Assembly (NCBI RefSeq): GCF_028532485.1
Contig: NZ_CP116942.1
Span: 682,001 to 746,000 of the forward strand
Length of the DNA: 64,000 nt
Reading direction: 5' to 3'
Source: Iamia majanohamensis
GTDB taxonomy: Bacteria > Actinomycetota > Acidimicrobiia > Acidimicrobiales > Iamiaceae
Made by a program: the position numbers and the translations under genes. Within the stretch, counting starts at the first letter, position 1, and every line of letters starts with the position of its first letter. Shown here one piece after another: positions 41,124-48,924 of this stretch. The notes beneath the pieces were generated by a model. The model saw nothing but the letters and a program-made list of their open reading frames with translations, ran no database searches and was not told the DNA's origin.

Positions 41124-42710
41124 GTGACCGACAGCCCCGAGACGCTCCCCCCGCCGACCGCCGAGGTGGCCCCGGCGCGCACCGGGGCCCGCACCGCGCT
41201 GCCGTACCGGTTCGAGGCCAGCCACACCCCCACCTCGATCAAGGCCGAGTTCGCCGGGCGGGGCGAGCCCGGCGACGAGCCCGAGGGCGCCGAGTTCCGG
41301 GTGTCGGTCGCCGGGCGCCTGGCCCTGCGCCGCGACGCCAAGAAGGTCCTGTTCGGCACGCTCGTGAACCTCACCGGCATCGACCACCGCAAGGTCGACG
41401 GGGAGGCCACCGGCAGCGACTCCGAGCGCGAGGGCCGCATCCAGGTCTTCGCCACCCGGGCCGACACGCCCGACTTCGACGCCCTGGCGGCGGTGCCCCT
41501 CGGCACCTGGATCGGCATCACCGAGGGGGCGGTGATGTGGACGAAGAAGGGCGAGCTGTCGGTGAAGGTCCTCGACTGGGTGATCCTCACCGAGCCCCGT
41601 CGGGTGTTCCCCGACAAGTGGCGGGCCCAGGACGACCCCGAGTTCCGCGCCCGGCAGCGCTACGTCGACCTCTGGGTCAACGAGTCGGCCCAGCGCACCT
41701 TCCTCGTGCGCAGCCGCCTGCTCTCGCTGACCCGGCGCTGGCTGGAGGACCGGGGCTTCCTCGAGGTCGAGACGCCCCTGCTCCACCCCGTCCCCGGCGG
41801 CGCCCTGGCCGAGCCCTTCACCACCCACCACAACGCCCTGGACCAGGACCTCTACCTGCGCATCGCCCCGGAGCTGTACCTGAAGCGCCTCGTGGTCGGC
41901 GGCCTCGAGCGGGTGTTCGAGATCGGCCGCACCTTCCGCAACGAGGGCATGTCGACCCGGCACAACCCCGAGTTCACGATGCTCGAGCTCTACCAGGCCC
42001 ACGCCGACTACGGCGACGTCATGGAGCTCACCGAGTCCCTCGTCGCCCACCTGGCCACCGAGCTCAGGGGCACCACGCAGCTGTCCTACGGGGGCCGCCC
42101 CCTCGACCTCACCCCGCCCTGGCGTCGGGCGCGCATGACCGACCTGGTCGAGGAGCAGATCGGCGTGGCCCTGTCGGTCGACCAGCCCCTCGCCGAGCTG
42201 CGGGAGGTGGCTGCGGCCCACGACGTGCCGCTGCCCGACGACGCCGGCCCCGGCAAGGCGATCCTCGAGATCTACGAGAAGACGACCGAGGGGGCCCAGT
42301 GGGACCCGGTCTTCGTGCTCGACTACCCCCAGGAGGTCTCGCCCCTGGCCCGGCCCCACCGGTCCAACGCCGGCGAGGTCGAGCGCTTCGAGGCCATCGT
42401 GGCCGGCCGGGAGCTGGCCAACGCCTTCAGCGAGCTCACCGACCCCGACGACCAGCGGGCCCGCTTCGAGGACCAGGCCCGCCAGCGCGCCGCCGGCGAC
42501 GCCGAGGCCATGGCCGTCGACGACGACTACCTGCGGGCCCTGGAGTACGGGCTGCCGCCCACCGGGGGCCTCGGCATCGGCATCGACCGCCTGGTGATGC
42601 TGCTGGTCGACGCGGCCTCGATCCGCGACGTGGTGCTGTTCCCGACCATGCGGCCCGAGGCGCCCGCCGGCCCCGGCGACGACGCCGAGGCCGCGGGGGA
42701 GGAGGGCTAG
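41124..42710 (+). CDS. lysS: Lysyl-tRNA synthetase, class II
   Basis: A 528-aa class II lysyl-tRNA synthetase. The OB-fold anticodon domain occupies about residues 35-150 (FRVSVAGRLALRRDAKKVLFG). Catalytic motifs follow: RQRYVDLWVN and the motif 1 helix, FRNEGMSTRHNPEFTMLELY as motif 2, and GLGIGIDRLVMLL as motif 3. It has the GTG start with a weak ribosome site. A CAGACT box lies upstream near 41090. The C-terminal tail is acidic. The next gene starts in its stop codon (1-bp overlap). lsr2, which often follows lysS in actinobacteria, is absent. Confidence 0.96.
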   Translation: MTDSPETLPPPTAEVAPARTGARTALPYRFEASHTPTSIKAEFAGRGEPGDEPEGAEFRVSVAGRLALRRDAKKVLFGTLVNLTGIDHRKVDGEATGSDSEREGRIQVFATRADTPDFDALAAVPLGTWIGITEGAVMWTKKGELSVKVLDWVILTEPRRVFPDKWRAQDDPEFRARQRYVDLWVNESAQRTFLVRSRLLSLTRRWLEDRGFLEVETPLLHPVPGGALAEPFTTHHNALDQDLYLRIAPELYLKRLVVGGLERVFEIGRTFRNEGMSTRHNPEFTMLELYQAHADYGDVMELTESLVAHLATELRGTTQLSYGGRPLDLTPPWRRARMTDLVEEQIGVALSVDQPLAELREVAAAHDVPLPDDAGPGKAILEIYEKTTEGAQWDPVFVLDYPQEVSPLARPHRSNAGEVERFEAIVAGRELANAFSELTDPDDQRARFEDQARQRAAGDAEAMAVDDDYLRALEYGLPPTGGLGIGIDRLVMLLVDAASIRDVVLFPTMRPEAPAGPGDDAEAAGEEG

Positions 42711-43681
42711 TGGGCCAGCGCATCCTGCTCACCGGCATGGGCGGCGAGCTCGGCACCCGCGTCACCAACCTGCTGGAGGGCGACGACACCATCGAGGCCC
42801 TGGTCGGCATCGACCTCGACCCGCCCCGCGGGCGCATCCCCCGGGCCGAGTTCCACCGGGTCGACCCCCAGGACCGGGCCCGCACCGTCGCCGTGGTGCG
42901 CGACCTGGAGCCCACCGGCGTCCTCCACCTCGGCGTCTACGAGCCGAGCGCCCGCACCTCGGCCCGTCGGGCCCCGAAGGTGAGCGAGCTGGCCGCCCTC
43001 GCCGCCCTCGGCGCCGCGGCCCAGAGCCCGAGCCTCGACCGCATGGTCATCCGCAGCGGCATCGAGGTCTACGGCCGCCCCCGGGGCGGGCCCCACAAGC
43101 CCGACGAGACCGTCGAGCCCCGGCCCACCACCCCGTGGGGGCGGGCCCTGGCCCAGGTCGAGCGCACGGCGATGGACGCGGCCCACGCCGCCGACGTGCC
43201 CCTCACCATCCTCCGCTTCGCGCCCGTCGTCGGTCCCCACATCCCGAGCCCGCTGGGCCGCATCCTGCGCCTGCCGGCCGTGCCCGTCTCGGCCGTGGCC
43301 GACCCGCCCTTCTCGCTGCTGCACCAGGACGACGCCGCGGCCGCCGCGGTGCGGGCCCTGGAGGCCGGCCTCGACGTCACCGCCAACGTGGTCGGCCCCG
43401 GCGCGGTCACCCCGACCCAGGCCGTCCGCATGGGGGGGCGCATCCCCGTCCCCACCCTCGGACCGGGGTGGCTCCCGGCCCGCCTGGCCTGCAGCGCGGT
43501 GGGGGCCCCGGTGCCCCCCCACGTGGTCGAGCTCCTGCTGCGGGGGCGCGGCGCCGACGGGGCGCGCGGCCAGGAGGCGCTCGGCCTGGAGCCGGTGCGG
43601 GCCACCGAGGAGGTCGTGCGCGACCTCTACGAGTGGGCCGAGGTCGTGCACCTCGACGTCGCCCACCGGGACGCGGCATGA
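42710..43681 (+). CDS. NAD-dependent epimerase/dehydratase (extended SDR)
   Basis: A 323-aa Rossmann-fold SDR. The N terminus LLTGMGGELGTRVTNLL is the dinucleotide loop, with GMGGELG in place of the usual GATGFLG. IRSGIEVYGRPRG holds a Tyr, but the YxxxK pair is not clear, so activity may be altered. LRFAPVVGPHIPSPLGR is typical of the C-terminal part. It overlaps lysS by 1 bp and the next gene by 4 bp. In mycobacteria a GalE-like gene and an acyltransferase sit side by side in the same way (Rv0501-Rv0502). Confidence 0.85.
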   Translation: MGQRILLTGMGGELGTRVTNLLEGDDTIEALVGIDLDPPRGRIPRAEFHRVDPQDRARTVAVVRDLEPTGVLHLGVYEPSARTSARRAPKVSELAALAALGAAAQSPSLDRMVIRSGIEVYGRPRGGPHKPDETVEPRPTTPWGRALAQVERTAMDAAHAADVPLTILRFAPVVGPHIPSPLGRILRLPAVPVSAVADPPFSLLHQDDAAAAAVRALEAGLDVTANVVGPGAVTPTQAVRMGGRIPVPTLGPGWLPARLACSAVGAPVPPHVVELLLRGRGADGARGQEALGLEPVRATEEVVRDLYEWAEVVHLDVAHRDAA

Positions 43682-44361
43682 GCGCCCCGGCACCCGTCGG
43701 GGGCCGTCCCGTGGACCCGCCCCGCCCGGCGACCGGCGTCGTCGACGTCCTCCGCCGCCGACTCGACGGGACCCACCACGTCGACGAGTGGGGCCTCGAC
43801 CCCGACCTCGTCGCCCTGGTGGCCCCGCTCACCGGGCTGCGCTGGAGCGTCGAGTGCCAGTGGACCGAGCGGCTCCCCCTCGACGGCCCCGCGGTGCTGG
43901 TGCACAACCGGGTGGCCGGCGTGTCCGAGCCGGCGGTCCTCGCCCACGGCGTGCGCGAGGCCACCGGGCGCCACGTCCGCACCCCCGGCCTGGTCGACGT
44001 GGCCCCCCTGGCCACCGTGGGCCGGATGCTGGGCGCGGTCGTCGACCGGCGCGACGAGCTCACCGGCCTGCTGCGGAGCGGGGAGCTGGTGGCCCTGCCC
44101 CTGGCCCGCACCCTCCGGTCCGGCCACGCCGGCGACCTGCCCACCGCGGCCCTGGCCCCCGCCCTCGACACCGGCGCCGCGGTGGTGCCGGTCGCCCTCG
44201 TCGGCCACGAGGTCGGCCGCCACTGGCGCCTCCTCGTGGGCGAGCCGGTGCCGACGCCCGACGGCCGGGGCCCCCTGGCCGTCGCCCAGGTGGCCGACGC
44301 CGCCCGCGACCGGGTCCAGGCCCTCCTCGACGAGGCCGTCCCCCACCGCCTCCACCCCTGA
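43678..44361 (+). CDS. PlsC-like acyltransferase with degenerate motif
   Basis: A 227-aa protein resembling lysophospholipid acyltransferases. LPLDGPAVLVHNRVAGVSEPAVLA matches the block where the catalytic HX4D normally lies, but here His is followed by NRVAG and no Asp is seen at the right place. LVALPLARTLRSGHAGDLPTAAL corresponds to the FPEGTRS block, also altered. It may be inactive or act on a different donor. ATG 43678 overlaps the SDR gene as ATGA. Its pairing with an SDR matches mycobacterial Rv0501-Rv0502. Family call is tentative. Confidence 0.6.
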   Translation: MSAPAPVGGRPVDPPRPATGVVDVLRRRLDGTHHVDEWGLDPDLVALVAPLTGLRWSVECQWTERLPLDGPAVLVHNRVAGVSEPAVLAHGVREATGRHVRTPGLVDVAPLATVGRMLGAVVDRRDELTGLLRSGELVALPLARTLRSGHAGDLPTAALAPALDTGAAVVPVALVGHEVGRHWRLLVGEPVPTPDGRGPLAVAQVADAARDRVQALLDEAVPHRLHP

Positions 44362-44412
44362 CGTAGCTGCCGCGGGGCGCCCGCACCGGCCACCCGCCCC
44401 GCCCCGCCCCTC

Positions 44413-44462
44413 GTACTGGCACGCGATCACGACGGTTCCCGGTACCGAACGCGTGCCAGTAC
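44413..44462. repeat. Short hairpin element A, copy 1
   Basis: Perfect 13-bp arms GTACTGGCACGCG (44413-44425) and CGCGTGCCAGTAC (44450-44462) enclose 24 nt with CACGACGGTTCCCG and an inner CGGT/ACCG stem. Confidence 0.65.
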
Positions 44463-44499
44463 CGGGGGACCTCGACCCGGGGGACGTCTGTGCCCGAAG

Positions 44500-44540
44500 T
44501 GGCACGCGTCCACGACGGTTCCCGGGTGCCGGGTGCGTGC
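44500..44540. repeat. Short hairpin element A, copy 2 (decayed right arm)
   Basis: TGGCACGCG, CACGACGGTTCCCG and a short GCGTGC right arm repeat copy 1, but the terminal CCA is lost. Confidence 0.55.
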
Positions 44541-44601
44541 GACGACGATCGGCGGTGGTGGGCCCGGCGGGTGGGGTTCGGGGGCGCGGGGCCGGGGGCC
44601 G

Positions 44602-44607
44602 TAGCCT
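44602..44607 (+). promoter_or_regulatory. -10 box, probable leaderless promoter of the alpha/beta hydrolase
   Basis: TAGCCT ending 6 nt before ATG 44614. Confidence 0.5.
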
Positions 44608-44613
44608 CGGGTG

Positions 44614-45453
44614 ATGGCCTACGTGCGCGGCGAGGACGGCACCCGGCTCCACTACCAGGTGTGGGGCCCCCGCCACGGCGAGCCGCTCCTGCTGGTCCAC
44701 GGCCTGGGGGCCGACCACCGGGGCTGGATCATGCAGCGCCGGGCCCTCGGGTCCCGCTACCGCTGCATCGCCTTCGACAACCGGGGGGTCGGCAGCTCCG
44801 ACAAGCCCCGGGGCCCCTACGACATGGAGGTCATGGCCGACGACGCCCTGCGCGTCCTCGAGGCCGCCGGGCACGGGTCGGCCCACGTGGTGGGCGTCTC
44901 CATGGGCGGGATCCTGTCGCAGGTCATCGCGGTGCGGAACCCGGACCGGGTGCGCAGCCTCACCCTGGCCGCCACCGCCTGCCGCCACCTCCCCTGGCGG
45001 CGCGAGCTGCTGGAGGAGTGGGTCGAGACCGCCGAGCAGCACGGCATGGGCGTGTTCGTGCGCGACAACATGCGCTGGCTCATGGGCCCCCGCTCCCTGC
45101 GGCGCATCTGGCCCCTCACCGCGGTGCTCGCCCCCCTCGTGGTGAACGTGCCGCCCCACGGGTTCGCCGCCCAGGCCCGGGCCATCCTGGCCATGGACGA
45201 CGCCCTGGCCGACGAGCTGGCCGAGGTGCGGGCCCCCACCCTCGTCACCGTGGGCAGCCAGGACATCCTCACGCCCCGGGGTGACTCCCAGGAGCTGGCC
45301 GAGCGCATCCCCACCGCCGAGCTGGTGGTGATCCGCGGCGGGGCCCACCTGGTGCAGGCCGAGCACGCCGGCACCTTCAACCGGGTCGTGCGCGCCCACC
45401 TCGACGCCCACAGCACCGGCGCCGCCGAACCCGACCTCGCAGCGACGGGCTAG
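44614..45453 (+). CDS. Alpha/beta hydrolase, serine type
   Basis: A 279-aa alpha/beta hydrolase. LLVHGLGADHRGW has the oxyanion HG motif. HVVGVSMGGILSQV gives the nucleophile Ser in GVSMGG. TVGSQDILTP holds the Asp, and IRGGAHLVQAEHAG the His. It resembles pimeloyl-type carboxylesterases. Substrate unknown. It is directly followed by the left end of an IS110 element, so any downstream neighbour may have been displaced. The ATG is preferred over GTG 44611 because it fits a leaderless promoter. Confidence 0.9.
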   Translation: MAYVRGEDGTRLHYQVWGPRHGEPLLLVHGLGADHRGWIMQRRALGSRYRCIAFDNRGVGSSDKPRGPYDMEVMADDALRVLEAAGHGSAHVVGVSMGGILSQVIAVRNPDRVRSLTLAATACRHLPWRRELLEEWVETAEQHGMGVFVRDNMRWLMGPRSLRRIWPLTAVLAPLVVNVPPHGFAAQARAILAMDDALADELAEVRAPTLVTVGSQDILTPRGDSQELAERIPTAELVVIRGGAHLVQAEHAGTFNRVVRAHLDAHSTGAAEPDLAATG

Positions 45454-45479
45454 AGGTTTCGTCGTCACTCGGTCGCTGG

Positions 45480-45707
45480 CAGTGATGCTGGTGGGTGGGA
45501 GCTCCGGGCTCGGGTCTGCCTCTGTCGCTGGCTGGCTTCGTGTCCTTTGAGCGATCTGGCGTCTTGGTGCCCGGAGCTCCCGTTGCACTCACCGGTCGAG
45601 CGTCCGTGACCTCATAGGAGCCTGCGCTACCAGGCGCCCATCACTGTCTTGTCCGCTGTCTCGGCGGGTGCGTGCCACCACCCCCTGACAGTTGGAAAGA
45701 GAAGGTG
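45480..45707 (+). ncRNA. Candidate bridge RNA region of the IS110 element
   Basis: In IS110-group elements a structured guide (bridge) RNA is made from the non-coding left end, upstream of the transposase. This stretch has the right place and size. It contains a perfect 13-bp inverted repeat, GGGAGCTCCGGGC (45497-45509) with GCCCGGAGCTCCC (45569-45581), that could close one loop. Target- and donor-guide loops were not resolved by eye. Confidence 0.4.
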
Positions 45708-46769
45708 ATGACGATGACCACCATCGCAGACGCGACGGTGTTGGTGACCGTTGGTGTGGACACCCATGCCGATGCTCATGTGGCTGCGGTGCTCGACGAG
45801 CGGGGTGTCTTGGTCGGGACCCGGTCGTTTCCCTCGACACGGGCCGGGCATGGCCAGCTGGTGATCTGGGCTGCGGGCTTCGGTCGACCCGAGGCGTTCG
45901 GTGTGGAGGGGACCGGGGCGTGGGGTGCGGGTCTGGCCCGTCACCTCGGCGCCCTGGGCTACGTGGTGGTCGAGGTCGATCGCCCGGATCGCACCGATCG
46001 GTACCACCGGGGCAAGACCGACGTCTTCGACGCAGAAGCGGCGGCCCGGGCGGTGCAGTCAGGGCGGGCGACCACCGTCCCCAAAGCGCGCAACGGGCTG
46101 GTGGAGGCCATCCGGGTCCTGCGGGTGGCACGGGGCTCAGCGGTCGGGGACCGGGCCGGGGCGATCAACCGGCTCAAGAGCCTTGTGTCCACCGCACCAG
46201 ATGACCTGCGGGACCGGTTGCGCAACCTCGACAACCAGACCCTGGTCAGGATCTGCGCCGGGTTCCGCCCCTGCGGGGTCACCGATCCCCTCAATGCCAC
46301 CAAGCACGCCCTGCGGTCCCTGGCCCGCCGCATCACCCAGCTCACAGACGAGATCGATGACCTCGATGCCCAGCTCGAGCCGCTCGTGACCGCCGCCGCA
46401 CCACCCGCTCTGCTGGAACGGGTCGGGGTCGGCATCGACGTCGCTGGCCAGCTGCTGGTCACCGCCGGCGACAACCCCGACCGGCTCCACAGCCCAGGAG
46501 CCTTCGCCATGCTCTGCGGCGTCGCCCCCATCCCCGTCGCCTCGGGCAAGACCAGCACCCACCGTCTCAACCGCGGCGGTGACCGCGCCGCCAACGCAGC
46601 GATCTACCGCATCGCGTTGTGTCGCATGCGCTGGGATCCCGACACCCAGGCCTACATCGCCAAGAAGATCGCCGAGGGCAAGACCAAGCGGGGCGCCATC
46701 AGATGCCTCAAGCACCACATCTCCCGAGAGATCTACAAAGACCTCCGACCCCCCACTTGCCATCCATAG
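45708..46769 (+). CDS. IS110 family transposase
   Basis: A 353-aa DEDD-type recombinase. VTVGVDTHADAHVAAV carries the first Asp, AFGVEGTGAWGAGLA the Glu, and DVFDAEAAARAV the later Asp pair. The C-terminal Transposase_20 domain has PIPVASGKTSTHRLNRGGD, with the Ser nucleophile region, and IRCLKHHISREIYKDL. No frameshift or stop is seen, so it may be active. ATG 45708 follows GAAAGAGAAGG; GTG 45705 and ATG 45714 are alternatives. Codon use is less GC-biased than its neighbours, as expected for transferred DNA. Confidence 0.93.
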   Translation: MTMTTIADATVLVTVGVDTHADAHVAAVLDERGVLVGTRSFPSTRAGHGQLVIWAAGFGRPEAFGVEGTGAWGAGLARHLGALGYVVVEVDRPDRTDRYHRGKTDVFDAEAAARAVQSGRATTVPKARNGLVEAIRVLRVARGSAVGDRAGAINRLKSLVSTAPDDLRDRLRNLDNQTLVRICAGFRPCGVTDPLNATKHALRSLARRITQLTDEIDDLDAQLEPLVTAAAPPALLERVGVGIDVAGQLLVTAGDNPDRLHSPGAFAMLCGVAPIPVASGKTSTHRLNRGGDRAANAAIYRIALCRMRWDPDTQAYIAKKIAEGKTKRGAIRCLKHHISREIYKDLRPPTCHP

Positions 46770-46914
46770 GAGCATCGCTCCCTCCGTTCCGACGAGCTGA
46801 GGGGGCTCGCTGCGCTCGCGCCGAACGGTCCCGGCAGGGGGCGGCTCGTCCCTCGCAGCCCCCTGCCTCCTCCCGGGGGAGACCCCCGGACCCCCAGCGG
46901 CAGAGCCGGCCCTC
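46770..46914 (+). repeat. 3'-end interspersed repeat, copy 3
   Basis: It starts at the transposase TAG. From GACGAGCTGAGGGGG onward it is nearly the same as copy 1 and includes the core at 46840-46860. It ends with GGGGGAGACCCCC and CCCAGCGGCAG. Its orientation is that of the upstream gene, as in the other copies. Confidence 0.75.
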
Positions 46915-46962
46915 ACGCCACAGGACGACCCACGTCTCACGTCGGCCCACCCCGTCCCGAAG

Positions 46963-47004
46963 TGGCACGCGATCACGACGGTTCCCGATGCCGGACGCGT
47001 GCCA
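46963..47004. repeat. Short hairpin element A, copy 3
   Basis: TGGCACGCG (46963-46971) and CGCGTGCCA (46996-47004) enclose 24 nt, the same size as copy 1, with the shared CACGACGGTTCCCG centre. Confidence 0.65.
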
Positions 47005-47079
47005 GGTCGGTGAGGTCCGGGGCCCCGCGAGCGCAGGGACCCTCTGGTCGGACGACGGGTCGAGGGCGCGACGCACCTG

Positions 47080-47220
47080 GAGCCCGGCGCAGCCGCTGGG
47101 GGTCTGGGGGCGGAGCCCCCAGGGGAACGGGAGCCGGTCCAGCTTGCTGGTCGGCGACCTGGGTGCGAGCGGAGCGAGCTCGACCAGCTCGAGCGAAGAG
47201 CTTGCTCTGAGCTCGAAGAC
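47080..47220 (-). repeat. 3'-end repeat, variant copy 4
   Basis: On the minus strand it begins at the response regulator stop with a GAGCTC-rich hairpin region, then GGGGGCTCCGCCCCC and CCCAGCGGCTGCGCC. It lacks the GGCGGCTCGTCCCTCGCAG core, so it is a diverged or separate subfamily. Confidence 0.55.
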
Positions 47221-47856
47221 CTACTCGATGCCGTGCTCGAGGGCGTAGCGGATGAGCTCCTGCTTCCGGGAGAGGTGGAGCTTGCCGAGGATGTTGCGCA
47301 CGTGGTTCTCCACCGTCTTCTCGGCGATGAAGAGCTCCTCGCCGATCTGGCGGTAGGTGTGGCCCTTGGCCACCTGCTGGAGCACCTCGCGCTCGCGCTC
47401 GGAGAGGGCCTGGGTCGCACCCCCGCCGCCCGTGCTCAGCCGTCGGAACTCGCCCAGGACGAGGGCGGCCAGGCTGGGGGAGAAGACGGGCTCGCCCTGG
47501 GCCGCCTGCCAGAGGGCGCGCCGCAGCTCCTCCGACGACGTCGACTTCACCAGGTAGCCGACGGCCCCGGCCGCCACCGCGTCGAGCAGGTCGCGCTCGG
47601 CCTCGCTGACCGTGAGCATGACGATGGGGACGTCCTCGCCGCAGGTGCGGGCCACCTTGGTCCCGCCCCCGCCGGGCATGTGGAGGTCGCACACCACCAG
47701 GTCGGGGCGGGTCGTGCCGATGACCTCGATGGCCTCGTCGGCGTCGGCCGCCTCGCCCACCACGTGGAAGGAGCCCCCGAGGTCGGCCCGCAGCCCCGAC
47801 CGCCAGATCTGGTGGTCGTCGGCCACGACCACGCGCACCGCGTCGAGCTTCGCCAT
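47221..47856 (-). CDS. MacR/NarL-type response regulator
   Basis: A 211-aa NarL-family regulator. VRVVVADDHQIWRSGLRADLG begins the receiver; LVVCDLHMPGGGG holds the phospho-Asp, and YLVKSTSSEEL the Lys. The LuxR HTH, LSEREREVLQQVAKGHTYRQ followed by NILGKLHLSRKQELIRYAL, is at residues about 148-205. The likely partner is the sensor kinase at 48925-50010, on the same strand but parted by a divergent lipid kinase gene. A GAGACT box lies 6 nt before the ATG, so the mRNA may be leaderless. Confidence 0.93.
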   Translation of the reverse strand: MAKLDAVRVVVADDHQIWRSGLRADLGGSFHVVGEAADADEAIEVIGTTRPDLVVCDLHMPGGGGTKVARTCGEDVPIVMLTVSEAERDLLDAVAAGAVGYLVKSTSSEELRRALWQAAQGEPVFSPSLAALVLGEFRRLSTGGGGATQALSEREREVLQQVAKGHTYRQIGEELFIAEKTVENHVRNILGKLHLSRKQELIRYALEHGIE

Positions 47857-47926
47857 CGGGCGAGTCTCCCACGCCCCGTGCGCACCGCTGTCGGCCGCCC
47901 CGGGAGGAGGTGGCCCTGGGTGGGGC

Positions 47927-47932
47927 TACCGT
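47927..47932 (+). promoter_or_regulatory. -10 box, probable leaderless promoter of the second lipid kinase
   Basis: TACCGT ending 8 nt before GTG 47941. Confidence 0.5.
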
Positions 47933-47940
47933 CACCGCTC

Positions 47941-48903
47941 GTGCAGATCGAGGTCGTCGTCAACTGCGGTGCGGGCTCGGTCGACGGGACCGAGGCCGAG
48001 GCCCAGCGGGACGAGATCGTCGAGGCCTTCGCCCCCCTCGGGGTGGAGCCCCGGGTCGGGCTGGTCGTGGGCGCGGCGCTGGAGGCGGCGGTCCGCGCCG
48101 CGGTCGAGCGCGGCGCCGACGTGGTCGTCATGGCGGGGGGCGACGGCACCCTGGGGACGGCGGCCGCCGCCCTCTCCGGCTCCGACGCGGTGCTCGGCGT
48201 GCTGCCGCTCGGGACGTTCAACCACTTCGCCAAGGACCTCCAGATCCCGCTCGACCTGGCCGAGGCGGCCCGCGTGGCGGTGGAGGGCGAGACCGCCACG
48301 GTGGACATCGGCGAGGTGAACGGCCGGGCCTTCGTCAACAACTCGTCCATCGGCGTCTACCCGGTGATGGTCGACCTGCGCGACGAGATCCGCAGCAGCC
48401 GCGGCTGGGGCAAGGTGCGCGCCGTGCCCGTCGCCGTCGCCCGCGTCCTGCGCCGCTTCCCGACCCGGCGGATGCGGATCTCGGCCGACGGCGAGCAGTG
48501 GTCGCTGCGCACGCCCTTCGTGTTCGTGGGCAACAACTCCTACGAGGTCGGCCCCGCCGGCATCGGCGCCCGCACCAACATGGACGGGGGCATGCTCTGC
48601 TGCTACGTGGCCAAGGTGGAGTCCCGCTCCGGCTTCGCCCGCATGGCCTTCCAGGCCGCGACCCGGGGGGCGTCGGCGGCCCCGACGCTGGAGTCGGTGT
48701 GCTCCGGCGACGTGCGCATCGAGGCCGGTGGCCACCGGGTGCTGGTGGCCATCGACGGCGAGATCGCCACCCTGCGGTCGCCGCTCGTCTACGAGGTCCG
48801 GCCCGCGGCCCTGCAGGTGCGGGTCCCGGTCGGCTCCCAGCCCGTGGGCGACCCGCCCGTCGGGCCCGACGCCGAGTCCGGGGTCGAGGCCGAGGACGAG
48901 TGA
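47941..48903 (+). CDS. Diacylglycerol kinase family protein
   Basis: A 320-aa lipid kinase-like protein of the DAGK catalytic/YegS family. VVVNCGAGSVDG begins it, VVVMAGGDGTLGTAAAAL is the nucleotide loop, and VLPLGTFNHFAKDLQIPLD is the family motif (LPxGTxNHFA). NGRAFVNNSSIGVYP, and DGGMLCCYVAK follow. It belongs to a different branch from the enzyme at 999-1952. It lies between the response regulator and its kinase, on the opposite strand to both. GTG 47941 is fixed by the promoter spacing. Substrate unknown. Confidence 0.9.
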   Translation: MQIEVVVNCGAGSVDGTEAEAQRDEIVEAFAPLGVEPRVGLVVGAALEAAVRAAVERGADVVVMAGGDGTLGTAAAALSGSDAVLGVLPLGTFNHFAKDLQIPLDLAEAARVAVEGETATVDIGEVNGRAFVNNSSIGVYPVMVDLRDEIRSSRGWGKVRAVPVAVARVLRRFPTRRMRISADGEQWSLRTPFVFVGNNSYEVGPAGIGARTNMDGGMLCCYVAKVESRSGFARMAFQAATRGASAAPTLESVCSGDVRIEAGGHRVLVAIDGEIATLRSPLVYEVRPAALQVRVPVGSQPVGDPPVGPDAESGVEAEDE

Positions 48904-48924
48904 CCGGCCCCGGGCCCCGGCCGG

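Larger units (their letters stand above)
45454..46769 (+). mobile_element. IS110-family insertion sequence
   Basis: An apparently intact IS110-type element of about 1.3 kb, with a non-coding left end of about 250 bp and one transposase gene. The left end has lower GC than its surroundings. IS110 elements lack terminal inverted repeats and often make no target duplication, so exact borders cannot be read. The right border lies at or just after the transposase stop, where copy 3 of the 3'-end repeat begins. Left border near 45454 is a guess. Confidence 0.7.
46770..47220. other. Gene-free 451-bp stretch made of repeats
   Basis: No gene is seen here. It is occupied by 3'-end repeat copy 3 (46770-46914), hairpin element A copy 3 (46963-47004) and a variant of the 3'-end repeat (about 47080-47220) that abuts the response regulator stop on the other side. 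Confidence 0.7.

Noticed and set aside
36903-42710. A 1935-codon plus-strand frame ending in lysS
   Set aside because: Only the last 529 codons encode lysS; the rest is a shadow across other genes.
44413-44540. CRISPR-like repeat-spacer pattern from element A copies
   Set aside because: Only two copies lie close together, with internal palindromes and no regular spacing; no cas genes are present.
45454-46769. Insertion of the IS110 element within a copy of the 3'-end repeat
   Set aside because: Only the right flank is repeat-like. The left flank (after 45453) does not carry the missing part, so disruption of a repeat cannot be shown.
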